Notes: generated by a model from the sequence alone, not told the origin. Shown: positions 28,061 through 38,365, counted from the stretch's first letter. The stretch: DNA of 64,000 bases from CAVZZV01 sp963779845 (GCA_963779845.1 CAVZZV010000005.1:1054001-1118000), one strand, 5' to 3'. Made by a program: numbers and translations.

Positions 28061-29056
28061 ATGGGCACACAATATAAGGCACTGAGGGTTTATGAAAATA
28101 GCCCGGGTATTTTTAAACCGAGGATCGTCAGCTTAAATACCGATGAGCTCCCTCCAGGAGAATTGCTGGTGAAGGTAAAGTATTCCGGTTTAAATTATAA
28201 AGACGCACTCTCGGCAGCCGGGAACAAAGGGGTAACGAAAAGTTACCCCCACACCCCGGGAATTGATGCCGCAGGAATTGTTGAAGAAAGTTTGTCTCCC
28301 CATTTTAAGCCGGGAGACAAGGTGATCGTAGGTGGCTACGACCTGGGAATGAATACTGATGGCGGTTTTGGGGCTTACATCAGGGTTCCGGGGGAATGGG
28401 CTGTTCACCTCCCTGATAATATGGAACTAAGGGAAAGTATGGTCATTGGTGGCACAGGTTATACCGCCGGTCTTTCAGTAATGAAGCTCCAGGAACAAGG
28501 CGTCATTCCTTCAGATGGCCCGGTTCTGGTTACCGGCGCGGCCGGGGGAGTCGGAAGCTGGTCGGTACTAATCCTGAAAAAGCTGGGCTATCATGTTATT
28601 GCCGGAACCTCAAATATTCAGGATTCAGCCAGCTTCATTAAAAAATTAGGAGCCGATGAACATGTGGACAAATCGGTTATCGATGAAACAGGTAACAAAC
28701 CTTTGCTCAGGTGGAAATGGGCCGGAGCCATTGAAAATGTAGGTGGGAATGTTCTGGCCACAGCACTTCGCGCATGCAAACCCCATGGAACTGTAACCTG
28801 CTGCGGTAACATATACTCGCACGAACTTCATTTGACCGTCTATCCTTTTATTTTGAATGGGGTTAAACTAATCGGGATCTCCTCGCAAATTTCTCCTCAG
28901 GCAGAAAGATTGTCGGTATGGAAAAAGTTTTCTTCAGAATATAAGGTTACAATGCCTGATATCGTGAAGGAAATAAGCCTTGAAGAACTCCCCGAAATAC
29001 TGGAGACAGCAATGAATAAAAAGAATCGCGGACAGGTATTGATAAAGCATCATTGA
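28061..29056 (+). CDS. YhdH/AcuI-type NADPH oxidoreductase
   Basis: A 331-residue zinc-free medium-chain dehydrogenase of the YhdH/YhfP group; characterised members (AcuI) reduce acryloyl-CoA to propionyl-CoA. Visible are SGLNYKDALSAAG and PGIDAAG in the catalytic domain and the nucleotide-binding VTGAAGGVGSW. Propionyl-CoA would connect to the methylmalonyl-CoA mutase genes 2 kb downstream, but the intervening gene is unrelated, so this link is only suggestive. Confidence 0.88.
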   Translation: MGTQYKALRVYENSPGIFKPRIVSLNTDELPPGELLVKVKYSGLNYKDALSAAGNKGVTKSYPHTPGIDAAGIVEESLSPHFKPGDKVIVGGYDLGMNTDGGFGAYIRVPGEWAVHLPDNMELRESMVIGGTGYTAGLSVMKLQEQGVIPSDGPVLVTGAAGGVGSWSVLILKKLGYHVIAGTSNIQDSASFIKKLGADEHVDKSVIDETGNKPLLRWKWAGAIENVGGNVLATALRACKPHGTVTCCGNIYSHELHLTVYPFILNGVKLIGISSQISPQAERLSVWKKFSSEYKVTMPDIVKEISLEELPEILETAMNKKNRGQVLIKHH

Positions 29057-29074
29057 AATGAGGGGAGCCAAATA

Positions 29075-30763
29075 ATGACCAAGTCTGCCTATATTATCGG
29101 AATCCTTTTATTCCTATATTCATGCAATGCCTTCCGTCCTTATGATGAGGAGGCAGCTATTGCCTTTACCCTTGATCAGGAAGAACAGCTGGCTATGGGC
29201 CATGACTCATGGACGGGACCTGATGATTGCTCAGCGACAGCCTACCTTAACAAAAGCACACAAGGTTTACTCCTTACCATTTTTGTAAGGGACGATTCCG
29301 TGAATACCGGTAACGATGTTTTCTATATGAACGATGGGGTTGAATTGTATTTCGATTTCCGTCCGCCACGACTTCGCTCTCATAACTATTATGAAAAGGG
29401 GGTAGCCCAGGCAATTATCCTTCCTCAACCCGGGAAGAAAAAGGCAGCACCGGTTTCATGGTACCCCAAAAGCTATGATTCTGAAATCCGTGGCGCGACT
29501 GCATATACTGAAGTTACTGACACCGGTTATCTGGTACAGGTAAACCTTCCTGCCTCCGGGATTAGCAGGGCTCACTATTGGCCCCGGACAGAATTTTACA
29601 TGGACCTGGCCATAAATGATGCAGATACCGGGAGACGGGAATCTCAAATCATGTGGGCCGGTAAGGCGGATAACTGGAACAAGCCTCATAATTTTCGATC
29701 CATTTCACTTCCAAAAAGGGAAAGAGAAAACAAAAAGATGAATATGGTCGTGATAATCACCAATGGGCAATCAAGGTATGCTATGAGTGGCTCCGGGAAT
29801 CCATACTTACAAACTCCATTGATGGACGGGCTTGCCGCAAACGGAACCCGGTTTAATAATTATTATTCTACGTCACCCTCCCCTTCATTCGCACTCTATT
29901 CATTATTGACCGGAATAGCCTATGATGATAAAACAACTGACCCCAAAGAACCCTGGGCCGACAGCAGCATTTCCAATATAGGCCAAATATTCCGTCAGGC
30001 AGGATATAATACCGTATGGGCAGGAAAATGGGGTTTTCCGGAAGAGTATCCACATGATACCCTTAACGAAGTTAAAGGTTTTAAACTCCTCTCTTTTCTT
30101 CCACGGGAAGCCATTACCTTCAAAGGTAGCTGGGACGATCCTCCTCTGACCGATGCGGTGGTTAAATTTATTAAGGGACGAAGAAAGGATCCTTTTTTGT
30201 TGGTGGTCGCATTTCAAAATCCTTCGGGTATACAAAATTTTGCAGCCAATCCGGATGCCTTTCCCCCACCCCTGAATCCTGAAAGCACCCCCCCAATTCC
30301 CGAAAATTTCAGGATGGATCCCTTGAGTTTCAGCATGAACAGTGAGATTTTCGGTGATGAAGAGGTACTACGGAAATTTACCCGTCAGGATTGGCGAAAC
30401 TACCTCTACCATTATTACCGGCTCACCGAGATGGCCGATAAGGAAATCGAAAAAATCATTTCAGCCATTGAAAAAGAGGGACTTGATGAAAATACACTGA
30501 TCGTTTTTACAAGTATAAACGGAACCGACAGTCCATCAAACCATTGGAGCATCAAACATGGCTCCAACGAAGGAGTAAATACCCCGCTTCTTATCACATT
30601 ATTTGGATCCCCCCCGGAAAGCAGGGAAGTCGAGACATTATCCGTTTCGGAACTTGACATTTTGCCCACCCTATTGGATTATGCTGACATAGAAATTCCA
30701 GCAGCGTTGAAGGGAAGAAGCCTTAAACCGGAAACTACTTTTCAAGAGAACCCTCTGAAATAG
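29075..30763 (+). CDS. CBM9-like domain fused to inactive sulfatase-like domain
   Basis: A 562-residue predicted lipoprotein (LYSC signal). Residues about 25-215 resemble a CBM9-type beta-sandwich (sugar-binding; VELYFDFRPPR, YLVQVNLPASG). Residues about 222-555 follow the sulfatase/alkaline phosphatase fold, but key residues are gone: the metal Asp pair is replaced (VVIITNGQSRY instead of the usual DD), the modified Cys and its Arg are Pro and Leu (SPSFALYSLLTG), and the SDNG metal Asp is Ile (SINGTDSP). It is therefore likely not a sulfatase; it could bind glycans. It is 18 bases after the YhdH gene. Confidence 0.75.
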   Translation: MTKSAYIIGILLFLYSCNAFRPYDEEAAIAFTLDQEEQLAMGHDSWTGPDDCSATAYLNKSTQGLLLTIFVRDDSVNTGNDVFYMNDGVELYFDFRPPRLRSHNYYEKGVAQAIILPQPGKKKAAPVSWYPKSYDSEIRGATAYTEVTDTGYLVQVNLPASGISRAHYWPRTEFYMDLAINDADTGRRESQIMWAGKADNWNKPHNFRSISLPKRERENKKMNMVVIITNGQSRYAMSGSGNPYLQTPLMDGLAANGTRFNNYYSTSPSPSFALYSLLTGIAYDDKTTDPKEPWADSSISNIGQIFRQAGYNTVWAGKWGFPEEYPHDTLNEVKGFKLLSFLPREAITFKGSWDDPPLTDAVVKFIKGRRKDPFLLVVAFQNPSGIQNFAANPDAFPPPLNPESTPPIPENFRMDPLSFSMNSEIFGDEEVLRKFTRQDWRNYLYHYYRLTEMADKEIEKIISAIEKEGLDENTLIVFTSINGTDSPSNHWSIKHGSNEGVNTPLLITLFGSPPESREVETLSVSELDILPTLLDYADIEIPAALKGRSLKPETTFQENPLK

Positions 30764-30793
30764 GTGGTTATTTAATTACCGGTTCAGAGGGTT
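30749..30793 (+). terminator. Long hairpin spanning the pseudo-sulfatase stop codon
   Basis: An 11-bp perfect inverted repeat (AACCCTCTGAA / TTCAGAGGGTT) encloses the stop codon and a 23-base loop with a further GGT/ACC pairing. No T-run follows, so it may be a 3'-end stabiliser rather than an intrinsic terminator. Confidence 0.45.
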
Positions 30794-30960
30794 ATGACAA
30801 CCAGGTGGAAATCCGGTAAAAATTCCATAAGCAACCCTGTATATTTTTTAGAATAAACCCCTCTTCCAACCTCTGTACTTCCCCTATCATCCTCTATCCT
30901 CCCTTTTCCATTCTCAACTAAAATCACTTACTTTGCATTTTCGTTTCAAAAACAGAGATA

Positions 30961-32823
30961 ATGGCAAAATACGAGAAACTATTTGACGAGTTCCCTCCTC
31001 AAACAATGAAGGATTGGGAGGATAAGATAGTTCAGGACTTGAAAGGCACTTCTTACGACCGGCTGATTTGGAAAAACATTGAAGGGATAGATATCAAGCC
31101 TTTTTACACCAAAGAAGACCTGCAATCATTGTCATTTCCTCAACTTAATAGTAAAGGTTCAAACACCGCTGCAGGGTCCCACTCCTGGGAGATAAGAGAA
31201 GACATTACGGTGGAAGATTGGGAAAAGGCGAATAAAAAGGCTTTGAACGCCTTGAATAAGGGAGCCACCTCCCTGGCTTTTATTATTCCCAACGAAAATA
31301 AGATCAGCCCTGAAAAACTTGAAACCTTGTTGAAAGATATTGTTATCGAATGTATAGATATTAATTTTATAAGTTACTCTCAGACGGAACAAATTATTGA
31401 ATTCCTTACCGACCATGTGGGGAAAAATGGAACAGATCCCCGCCTGATTACCGGCTCCGTTGGCTTTGATCCTCTGGGCCATTTGACAAGATATGGCAAT
31501 CTGCCCTCTACACTCCCATCTGAATTTTCCACATTGGGAAAGATGAGGGGAAAAACTGCCAAAGAACTCCCTTCCTTCAGGATTTGCTGCATAGAGGGTG
31601 CTATTTTCCATAATGCCGGATCAACTATTGTTCAGGAGTTGGCATATTCCCTGAGCATCCTCTCTGAGTATCTTGAGGTTTTAACAGAAAATGGGGTAAA
31701 TCCGGAGGATGCATTCAAGAATATTCAGTTCAATATGGCTGCAGGTCCGGTTTATTTCATGGAAATTGCTAAATTCAGGGCAATGCGATTGCTTTTTGAA
31801 CTAATCCTCAAGGCCTGGGAACCTTCTGGAAAAACTAAGACCGACTGCTACATACATGCTTCGACCTCAACCTGGAACCAGACCATTTACGATCCATATG
31901 TCAATATGCTCCGTTCAACAACCGAAGGGATGTCGGCGGCCCTGGGGGGGGTAAATTCCCTCTCGGTCACTCCCTTTGATCATGCCTTTCGTCCTTCTAC
32001 CCAATTTTCCGAGCGTATTGCCCGCAATACCCAGATTGTCTTAAAGGAGGAAGCATACCTGGATAGGGTGAATGATGTATCGGCGGGATGTTATTACATT
32101 GAATCCCTTACTGGTTCCCTCGTCACAAATGCATGGAAACTCTTTAAGGAAATCGAAAAAGATGGGGGTTACCTCAAAGCCCTTCAAAAAGGGGTCGTTC
32201 AAAAGGCCATAGCTGAAACAGCCGCAAAGAGAGACAAGAATATAGCGGAAAGAAAGAAGATCCTGCTTGGAACCAACCAATACCCCAATCCGGATGAAAA
32301 AAGTACTGAAGTTAACAATTCAGGTAGAGTCATTCCGGAATACTCCTTCTATCCTGAAAAAATAATACAGCCTCTACTGATTTACCGGGGATCCGAAGCC
32401 TTTGAAAAACTCAGGGTACGAACTGAAAAAGCTGATCACAGGCCTGTAGTTTTTCTGCTGACCTACGGAAATCCTGTAGTGAGAAAAGCCCGCGCCGGAT
32501 TTGCCTCTGGCTTCTTTGCCTGTGCCGGTTATGAAATTATTGACAATGAGGGTTTCAGTTCTCCGGAGGAAGGGTATAAAGCAGCAGGCGACGCAAAGGC
32601 GGATATCATTGTTTTGTGCAGTTCCGATGAAGAATACCTGCCACTTGCTTCGGAGTTGTCAAAATTAAGGGAAAAGAGGGGAAATAAATCCATCCTGGTG
32701 ATTGCAGGAAATCCGAAAGAAAGTCTAAATGAGTTAAAACAACTGGGAATCAGTCATTTTATACATATTAAATCGAATCTGCTGGAGGAGCTAATGCATT
32801 TTCAGGAAGAGCTTAACATCTAA
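30961..32823 (+). CDS. mutA: Methylmalonyl-CoA mutase small subunit
   Basis: The 620-residue non-catalytic beta subunit of heterodimeric methylmalonyl-CoA mutase, which with the large subunit interconverts succinyl-CoA and methylmalonyl-CoA in propionate formation. The TIM-barrel part shows STSTWNQTIYDPYVNMLRSTTEG and TQFSERIARNTQ; the C-terminal part keeps a B12-domain-like fold but lacks the DxHxxG cobalt-binding motif, as expected for this subunit. The large subunit follows after 42 bases. Confidence 0.94.
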   Translation: MAKYEKLFDEFPPQTMKDWEDKIVQDLKGTSYDRLIWKNIEGIDIKPFYTKEDLQSLSFPQLNSKGSNTAAGSHSWEIREDITVEDWEKANKKALNALNKGATSLAFIIPNENKISPEKLETLLKDIVIECIDINFISYSQTEQIIEFLTDHVGKNGTDPRLITGSVGFDPLGHLTRYGNLPSTLPSEFSTLGKMRGKTAKELPSFRICCIEGAIFHNAGSTIVQELAYSLSILSEYLEVLTENGVNPEDAFKNIQFNMAAGPVYFMEIAKFRAMRLLFELILKAWEPSGKTKTDCYIHASTSTWNQTIYDPYVNMLRSTTEGMSAALGGVNSLSVTPFDHAFRPSTQFSERIARNTQIVLKEEAYLDRVNDVSAGCYYIESLTGSLVTNAWKLFKEIEKDGGYLKALQKGVVQKAIAETAAKRDKNIAERKKILLGTNQYPNPDEKSTEVNNSGRVIPEYSFYPEKIIQPLLIYRGSEAFEKLRVRTEKADHRPVVFLLTYGNPVVRKARAGFASGFFACAGYEIIDNEGFSSPEEGYKAAGDAKADIIVLCSSDEEYLPLASELSKLREKRGNKSILVIAGNPKESLNELKQLGISHFIHIKSNLLEELMHFQEELNI

Positions 32824-32865
32824 AAAGCGGGCACGGTCCATCATCCAATTGAAATAAATTATTAT

Positions 32866-35025
32866 ATGCTAAAACCTGATTATAGTAAAATCAATTTAAA
32901 GAAGAATCTGAGTCAACCTGGTTCACAAGAAACCAGCACCCAAAATAGCAGCAATGAAGGGAAATGGCTTACACCCGAGCATATCCTTGTCAAACCTTCT
33001 TATTCGGAAGCCGATCTTGAAGGGATGGAACATCTTCAGTATATTGCCGGTCTGCCTCCTTTCCTGCGGGGTCCATATTCCAGCATGTACGTGTGTAAAC
33101 CCTGGACGATAAGGCAGTATGCCGGATTTTCGACCGCAGAGGAATCCAATGCTTTCTACAGGAGAAACCTGGCTGCCGGACAAAAAGGCTTGTCCGTGGC
33201 TTTCGATCTCGCTACGCACAGGGGCTATGATTCCGATCATGAGCGCGTGGTAGGTGATGTTGGCAAAGCAGGCGTGGCGATCGATTCGATCCTGGATATG
33301 AAAATTCTGTTCGATCAGATCCCCCTGGATAAAATGTCAGTATCCATGACCATGAACGGGGCTGTACTTCCCATCATGGCCTTTTATATAGTCACAGCAC
33401 TCGAACAGGGAGCTAAACTGGAGGACCTTAGCGGGACCATCCAAAATGATATCCTGAAGGAATTTATGGTGCGGAACACCTATATCTATCCTCCTGAAAC
33501 CTCGATGAGGATCATCGCCGATATCTTCAAATACACATCCCAAAAAATGCCCCGCTTTAATTCGATTTCCATTTCCGGTTATCATTTACAGGAAGCAGGT
33601 GCTACGGCCGATCTCGAACTGGCCTATACCCTGGCTGATGGTCTGGAATACCTTCGCACAGGGATCGATGCGGGAATCGATATTGATGCCTTCGCACCCC
33701 GTTTGTCCTTCTTCTGGGCAATTGGCATGAACCATTTCATGGAAATTGCCAAAATGAGTGCGGCCCGGCTTTTATGGGCGAAAATTGTAAAAAAATTCAA
33801 TCCTGAAAATCCAAAATCCCTGGCACTCAGAACGCATTCCCAAACCTCTGGCTGGAGCCTCACAGAGCAGGATCCCTTTAACAATGTTTCAAGGACCTGT
33901 ATTGAAGCCATGGCAGCAGCGCTTGGTCACACCCAATCGCTCCATACCAATGCCCTGGATGAAGCAATTGCCCTGCCCACCGATTTTTCTGCACGTATTG
34001 CCAGGAATACCCAGATCTATCTTCAGGAAGAGACTGAGATCGGAAGGTCCGTCGATCCCTGGGCAGGCTCCTATTATGTCGAAAAACTTACGCATGAAAT
34101 CGCCCATAAAGCCTGGCAGCTTATCGAGGAAGTAGAAGAACTTGGAGGGATGGCCAAAGCCATCGAAACCGGTCTCCCTAAAATGAGAATTGAAGAAGCT
34201 GCAGCCAGGAAGCAGGCACGAATCGATTCGCGGAAAGACACCATTGTCGGGATCAACAAATTCAAGCTGGAAAAGGAAGACCCGATTGAGATTCTGGAGG
34301 TGGACAATACCGCTGTAAGGGAAGCCCAGCTGAAAGGTCTGGCTCAATTGAAATCCGAAAGGGACAATAAGGAGGTCGCGCATTCCCTGGAGGCCATTAC
34401 TGAAGCTGTAAAATCAGGCAAAGGAAATCTTGCTGGAGCTTTCCGTAGTGGCGGCTAAAAACAGGGCCACATCTGGGAGAAATAAGCAGTGCCATTGAAA
34501 AATTTCAGGAAGATATAAAGCAGTGATAAGAACCATATCCGGCGTTTATTCATCCGAATCGGGTGAAGATGCCAACTTCAAAAAAGCCCGGGAACTGGCC
34601 GCAGAGTTTGCACGCCTTGATGGCCGTCAGCCCAGGATCATGATTGCGAAAATGGGACAGGATGGTCACGACAGGGGAGCAAAGGTAGTTTCGACCGGCT
34701 ATGCCGATATCGGGTTTGATGTAGATATTGGCCCTTTGTTCCAGACCCCGGCAGAAGCGGCTCGCAAGCCGTAGAAAATGATGTTCATATCCTTGGGGTA
34801 TCCAGTCTGGCCGGCGGACATAAAACCCTTATTCCTCAGGTAATTGAAGAACTTGCAAAATTAGGCCGTGAGGATATCCTGGTCATTGCCGGCGGGGTTA
34901 TTCCTGCCCAGGATTATGATTTCCTCTATAAAGCCGGCGTAATGGCGATCTTCGGCCCCGGGACTTCAGTGGCTGTGGCTGCCACAAAGTTGTTGGAAAT
35001 ATTGATTGACATGGTGAAACCCTAA
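32866..35025 (+). pseudogene. mutB: Methylmalonyl-CoA mutase large subunit, four frameshifts
   Basis: The catalytic alpha subunit (normal length about 715 residues). The first frame (32866-34458) gives the full TIM barrel (LRTHSQTSGWSLTEQDPFNN, ARNTQIYLQEE). The B12-binding domain then continues across frame changes: +1 at about 34440 (restoring VVAAKNRAT), +1 at about 34471 (TLGEISSAIEKF), -1 at about 34518 (AVIRTISGVYSS), -1 at about 34765 (RQAVENDVHILG). The cobalamin motif GQDGHDRGAK lies in the third of these frames, and the true end is TAA at 35023-35025. Every piece is conserved, so sequence error is as plausible as real decay. The gene is otherwise adjacent to mutA in the normal order. 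Confidence 0.88.
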
Positions 35026-35200
35026 TGGATTCCCGGGTTAGCACGTACCGTTAAAGTCGGATAATGATTTAGGATGACTTAAAGGATTGAAAGGGGCATT
35101 TTATAACCGTGTAGAGAAAATAAATGAATTCTCTCTCGCCTGAGGATTTTGTGAATTTTAAGATTTTTAGTAAATGAAACGCGCATAAAACCATAAAAAA

Positions 35201-35710
35201 ATGAAGTATTTAATCCTCCTCCTTCTTGCATTTCAGGGAATGACCGATGTCTTTCCTCAGGAAGCCGGTTCCAGGCCCAACTCTGAGGTTGATGAAGAGC
35301 CTGTGTTAACCGGTTACATCAGCGAAAGTGACCTTACACGGGAACCTTTCTCAGAATGGTACAGTACAGGATATGACTCCTATTCACCCAACATGAATAT
35401 GCTTCAGGAACTGATGGAAAGCAATATTTCGAATTTCAATTTTGTGATTATCATGGGTACCTGGTGTCCTGACACGCAAGAATACGTTCCTCAAATGATG
35501 AAGGTTTTTAAGGAGACAGAGGTACCTGACGACAATATCAAAATTATCGCGGTGGACAGGTATAAGAAAGCAGAAGGGATCGACCTGACTGGCTATTCCC
35601 TCGAAAGGATTCCCACGCTGATTGTCCTGGTAAATGGAGTTGAGATCGGACGGATCGTTGAACGGCCCAGGGGCAGTGTAGAAAAGGAACTGCAAAGGAT
35701 TATTGGTTAA
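35201..35710 (+). CDS. Thioredoxin-like exported protein
   Basis: A 169-residue protein with a signal peptide (MKYLILLLLAFQGMTDVFPQ) and a thioredoxin fold: IMGTWCPDTQEYVPQMMKVF at the active site and RIPTLIVLVNGVEIGRI with the cis-proline. Only one active-site cysteine is present (WCPDT instead of WCxxC), so it is not a normal dithiol oxidoreductase; it may act by a single-cysteine mechanism. No partner gene is evident. Confidence 0.8.
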   Translation: MKYLILLLLAFQGMTDVFPQEAGSRPNSEVDEEPVLTGYISESDLTREPFSEWYSTGYDSYSPNMNMLQELMESNISNFNFVIIMGTWCPDTQEYVPQMMKVFKETEVPDDNIKIIAVDRYKKAEGIDLTGYSLERIPTLIVLVNGVEIGRIVERPRGSVEKELQRIIG

Positions 35711-35730
35711 TGATTAGAAAATTTGACGGA

Positions 35731-36498
35731 TTAATCATGAAAATAAATATATCCTGGTGGCCTGTCTTTATTCTTTTCAATAAACATCATCTTTTCCCTT
35801 GCCAGCAAGGCGGGATCCCTGTCGAACACTGAAACAACCTCAGGGTCTTCATTTAGGGCAGTAGGGATAAGATCGCTAAGGAACGTATACTCCTGCCCCT
35901 CCGATTCAAAAAATGGAATCATCATTCCATCTGTATGCCCATGGGATATGAATACATCGGTAAGGAAACCAGGCTTTTGATCTTTTTCGTAAAGTATAAT
36001 ATTTCTAGAAGCTACAAGATTTTCCCAGTCCGGTAGAAAGGAATCTTTTTCAAACATGTCGGGATTTACTACTGCATCAGCCTGACGTCGGCTATAATGG
36101 ATCCTCGCTCCCGGAAAGGAAGGGACAAGCCCGTCATCTTCTTTATGAAAAATTCCACCGCAATGGTCAAAATGAAGATGGGAGAGGAAAATATCGGTAA
36201 TTTCGCCCGGCTCAATCCCCTCTTCCTTAAGTGCCAGCCTGATATCTACCAACCCGCGGAAATCATAATCAGGGAAATAATCCGCTATATACACTCCCGG
36301 ACCCGGATCAATGATAATTTTGTGTTTGCCAGTACTAAAAAAGGCAGCCCTCATGGCCAGCGAAACAAATTCTTCAGCAGAAAAATGAGGATATTCCTGC
36401 CATCTTCCCGGCGATTTGAGACGGTACATCTCATCAAACCTCAGGCGAATTGACCCGGTATTTAATTTTATCAATGCCATGATGTAATTTCTAATCAA
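35731..36498 (-). CDS. MBL-fold metallohydrolase
   Basis: A 255-residue metallo-beta-lactamase fold hydrolase. The metal motif HxHxDH is LSHLHFDHCGG; a later histidine lies in ISHGHTDG and an Asp in FLSDLIPT. The N-lactonase/quorum-quenching-like subgroup has a similar layout, but the substrate is not determined. It is convergent with the thioredoxin-like gene (20-base gap). Confidence 0.86.
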   Translation of the reverse strand: MIRNYIMALIKLNTGSIRLRFDEMYRLKSPGRWQEYPHFSAEEFVSLAMRAAFFSTGKHKIIIDPGPGVYIADYFPDYDFRGLVDIRLALKEEGIEPGEITDIFLSHLHFDHCGGIFHKEDDGLVPSFPGARIHYSRRQADAVVNPDMFEKDSFLPDWENLVASRNIILYEKDQKPGFLTDVFISHGHTDGMMIPFFESEGQEYTFLSDLIPTALNEDPEVVSVFDRDPALLAREKMMFIEKNKDRPPGYIYFHD

Positions 36499-36765
36499 TG
36501 CAAGCTGTAAAAGCAGAACAAATATAAATATTAACAGTTCATAATTTCGTTATTCTTTAAGAATCCCTATTCCATGCGCGAGCTGCCTTTAAACGTAAAT
36601 GGCAACAATGAACTTTCAAAAAAAATGAAAGAACCGAAGGTACGACTGGCCTGATATTCTAAATCAGCTAATGATATTTTATGAAGCCAGAATAGTATAA
36701 AATGATACACTTAATTGAACATTCCCTTAATCGCATCTCCCTGTGCCTCTGAGAGAATATACTCT

Positions 36766-36980
36766 GCTCTTGCTTCTCACTCACACTCCAAACTAATTCC
36801 CTCTTGCTTCTCACTCACACTCCAAACTAATCCTGCTTCTCACTCACACTCCAAACTAATTCTACTCCAAACTATATTCCCTCTTGCTACTCACTCACAC
36901 TCCAAACTAATTCTTCTCCAAACTTTTTCCCTCTTGCTACTCACTCAAACTCCAAACTAATTCTACTCCAAACTAATTTT
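36766..36980. repeat. Irregular minisatellite upstream of mpl
   Basis: Repeats of TTCTCACTCACACTCCAAAC followed by TAATTC, with ACTCCAAACTA at 36785, 36819, 36848, 36864, 36899, 36949 and 36965; spacings of about 34-35 and 16 bases alternate. Read on the minus strand it shares TTAGTTTGGAGTGTG with the 35-bp array after sufB. The array occupies much of the 508-base gap 36499-37006, which shows no gene; the array directly precedes the mpl promoter element. Confidence 0.9.
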
Positions 36981-36984
36981 CTCT

Positions 36985-36992
36985 TATCTTTG
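36985..36992 (+). promoter_or_regulatory. Candidate -7 element of mpl
   Basis: TATCTTTG ends 14 bases before the mpl ATG. The predicted start point would leave a leader of only a few bases. Confidence 0.5.
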
Positions 36993-37006
36993 TAAAAACA
37001 AATTGA

Positions 37007-38365
37007 ATGAACATCCATTTCATAGCTATTGGCGGTGCGGTTATGCACAACCTGGCCATCGCCCTGCACAAAAAGGGATATACCGTCACTGGTTCGGATG
37101 ATGAAATTTTTGAACCTGCCCATAGCCGGCTCAATAAATATGGGCTTCTTCCTGAAAAAAGCGGCTGGGATGAAAGCCGGATCCACGATAAGCTCGAGGC
37201 AATTATCCTTGGGATGCATGCACGGGAGGACAATCCGGAATTACAGAAAGCACGCGAATTGGAGCTGCCCATTTATTCATTTCCCGAATTTCTGTACGAG
37301 CAGACCAAAAATAAAAAGAGGATAGTTATCGCGGGCTCTCATGGGAAGACCACGATTACCTCCATGGTGATGCATGTGCTGCAAAAAAAACAGATGAAAT
37401 TCGATTACATGGTAGGTTCCCAACTTGAAGGATTTGAGACCATGGTTGGACTGGAAGAAGACTCTGATATTGCGGTCTTTGAAGGAGATGAGTATCTCTC
37501 ATCCCCCCTGGACCTTCGCCCGAAATTTCTTCACTATAAAGCCAACATTGCCCTCATTTCCGGCATTGCATGGGATCACGTAAATGTTTTTCCGGAATTC
37601 CCCAAATATTTGGACCAGTTTGTCCAGCTTACCTTAAGTATGTCAAAGGATGGGATCCTCGTCTATAATGAAAATGATCCCGAGGTAGAGAAAGTGGCCA
37701 ATCAGGCCTCTCCGGGAATAGCCCGGATTTCCTATACCCCCCCCGATTACTTCATTCAGCATGGGAAAGTGGTGATCCGGCACGAAGAGAGGACCTACAA
37801 TATGAATATCTTCGGCCACTATAACATGGAGAATCTTGGTGGGGCCATGAAAATCTGTGATTTGCTCGGCATAGGAAAACCAGAATTTCTGGAAGCCATG
37901 ACTAGTTTCAGGGGAGCTGCAAAACGGCAGGAATTGCTTGCCTCCAATGATCAGGTTAAAATTTATCTTGATTTTGCCCATGCCCCATCCAAAGTCAGGG
38001 CCACGATGGTAGGGTTTCGGGAACTTTTTCCCGAAAAGAAAATCCTTGCCTGCCTGGAACTGCATACATTCAGCAGTCTAAACAAGACTTTTCTTCCGGA
38101 ATACAAAGACAGCTTAAAGCCGGCCGACAAACCGCTGGTTTTTTACAATCCGGAAGTAGTAAAACACAAAAATCTCGAAGCCGTAAGTTCAGCTTTTATC
38201 AGGGAATGTTTTAACGATCCGGGACTGCTTGTCTTTGATAACCGCGATAAATTAAAAGATTTCCTGGTCGACAACAAAAAGGAAGAAGAGATTATTGTTT
38301 TCATGTCCTCCGGTAATTTCTCCGGTTTGAATCTTCAGGAGATTGCAGCGAATATAATTGAATAG
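37007..38365 (+). CDS. mpl: Mpl-type UDP-N-acetylmuramate ligase
   Basis: A 452-residue Mur ligase that recycles peptidoglycan by joining the L-Ala-gamma-D-Glu-meso-DAP tripeptide to UDP-MurNAc (cytosolic). It shows the N-terminal Rossmann motif IAIGGAVMHNLA, the P-loop AGSHGKTTITSMV, DEYLSSPLDLRPKFLHY for the substrate/carbamylated Lys region, and a Mur C-terminal domain (DFAHAPSKVRATM). Length matches the family. Confidence 0.93.
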   Translation: MNIHFIAIGGAVMHNLAIALHKKGYTVTGSDDEIFEPAHSRLNKYGLLPEKSGWDESRIHDKLEAIILGMHAREDNPELQKARELELPIYSFPEFLYEQTKNKKRIVIAGSHGKTTITSMVMHVLQKKQMKFDYMVGSQLEGFETMVGLEEDSDIAVFEGDEYLSSPLDLRPKFLHYKANIALISGIAWDHVNVFPEFPKYLDQFVQLTLSMSKDGILVYNENDPEVEKVANQASPGIARISYTPPDYFIQHGKVVIRHEERTYNMNIFGHYNMENLGGAMKICDLLGIGKPEFLEAMTSFRGAAKRQELLASNDQVKIYLDFAHAPSKVRATMVGFRELFPEKKILACLELHTFSSLNKTFLPEYKDSLKPADKPLVFYNPEVVKHKNLEAVSSAFIRECFNDPGLLVFDNRDKLKDFLVDNKKEEEIIVFMSSGNFSGLNLQEIAANIIE

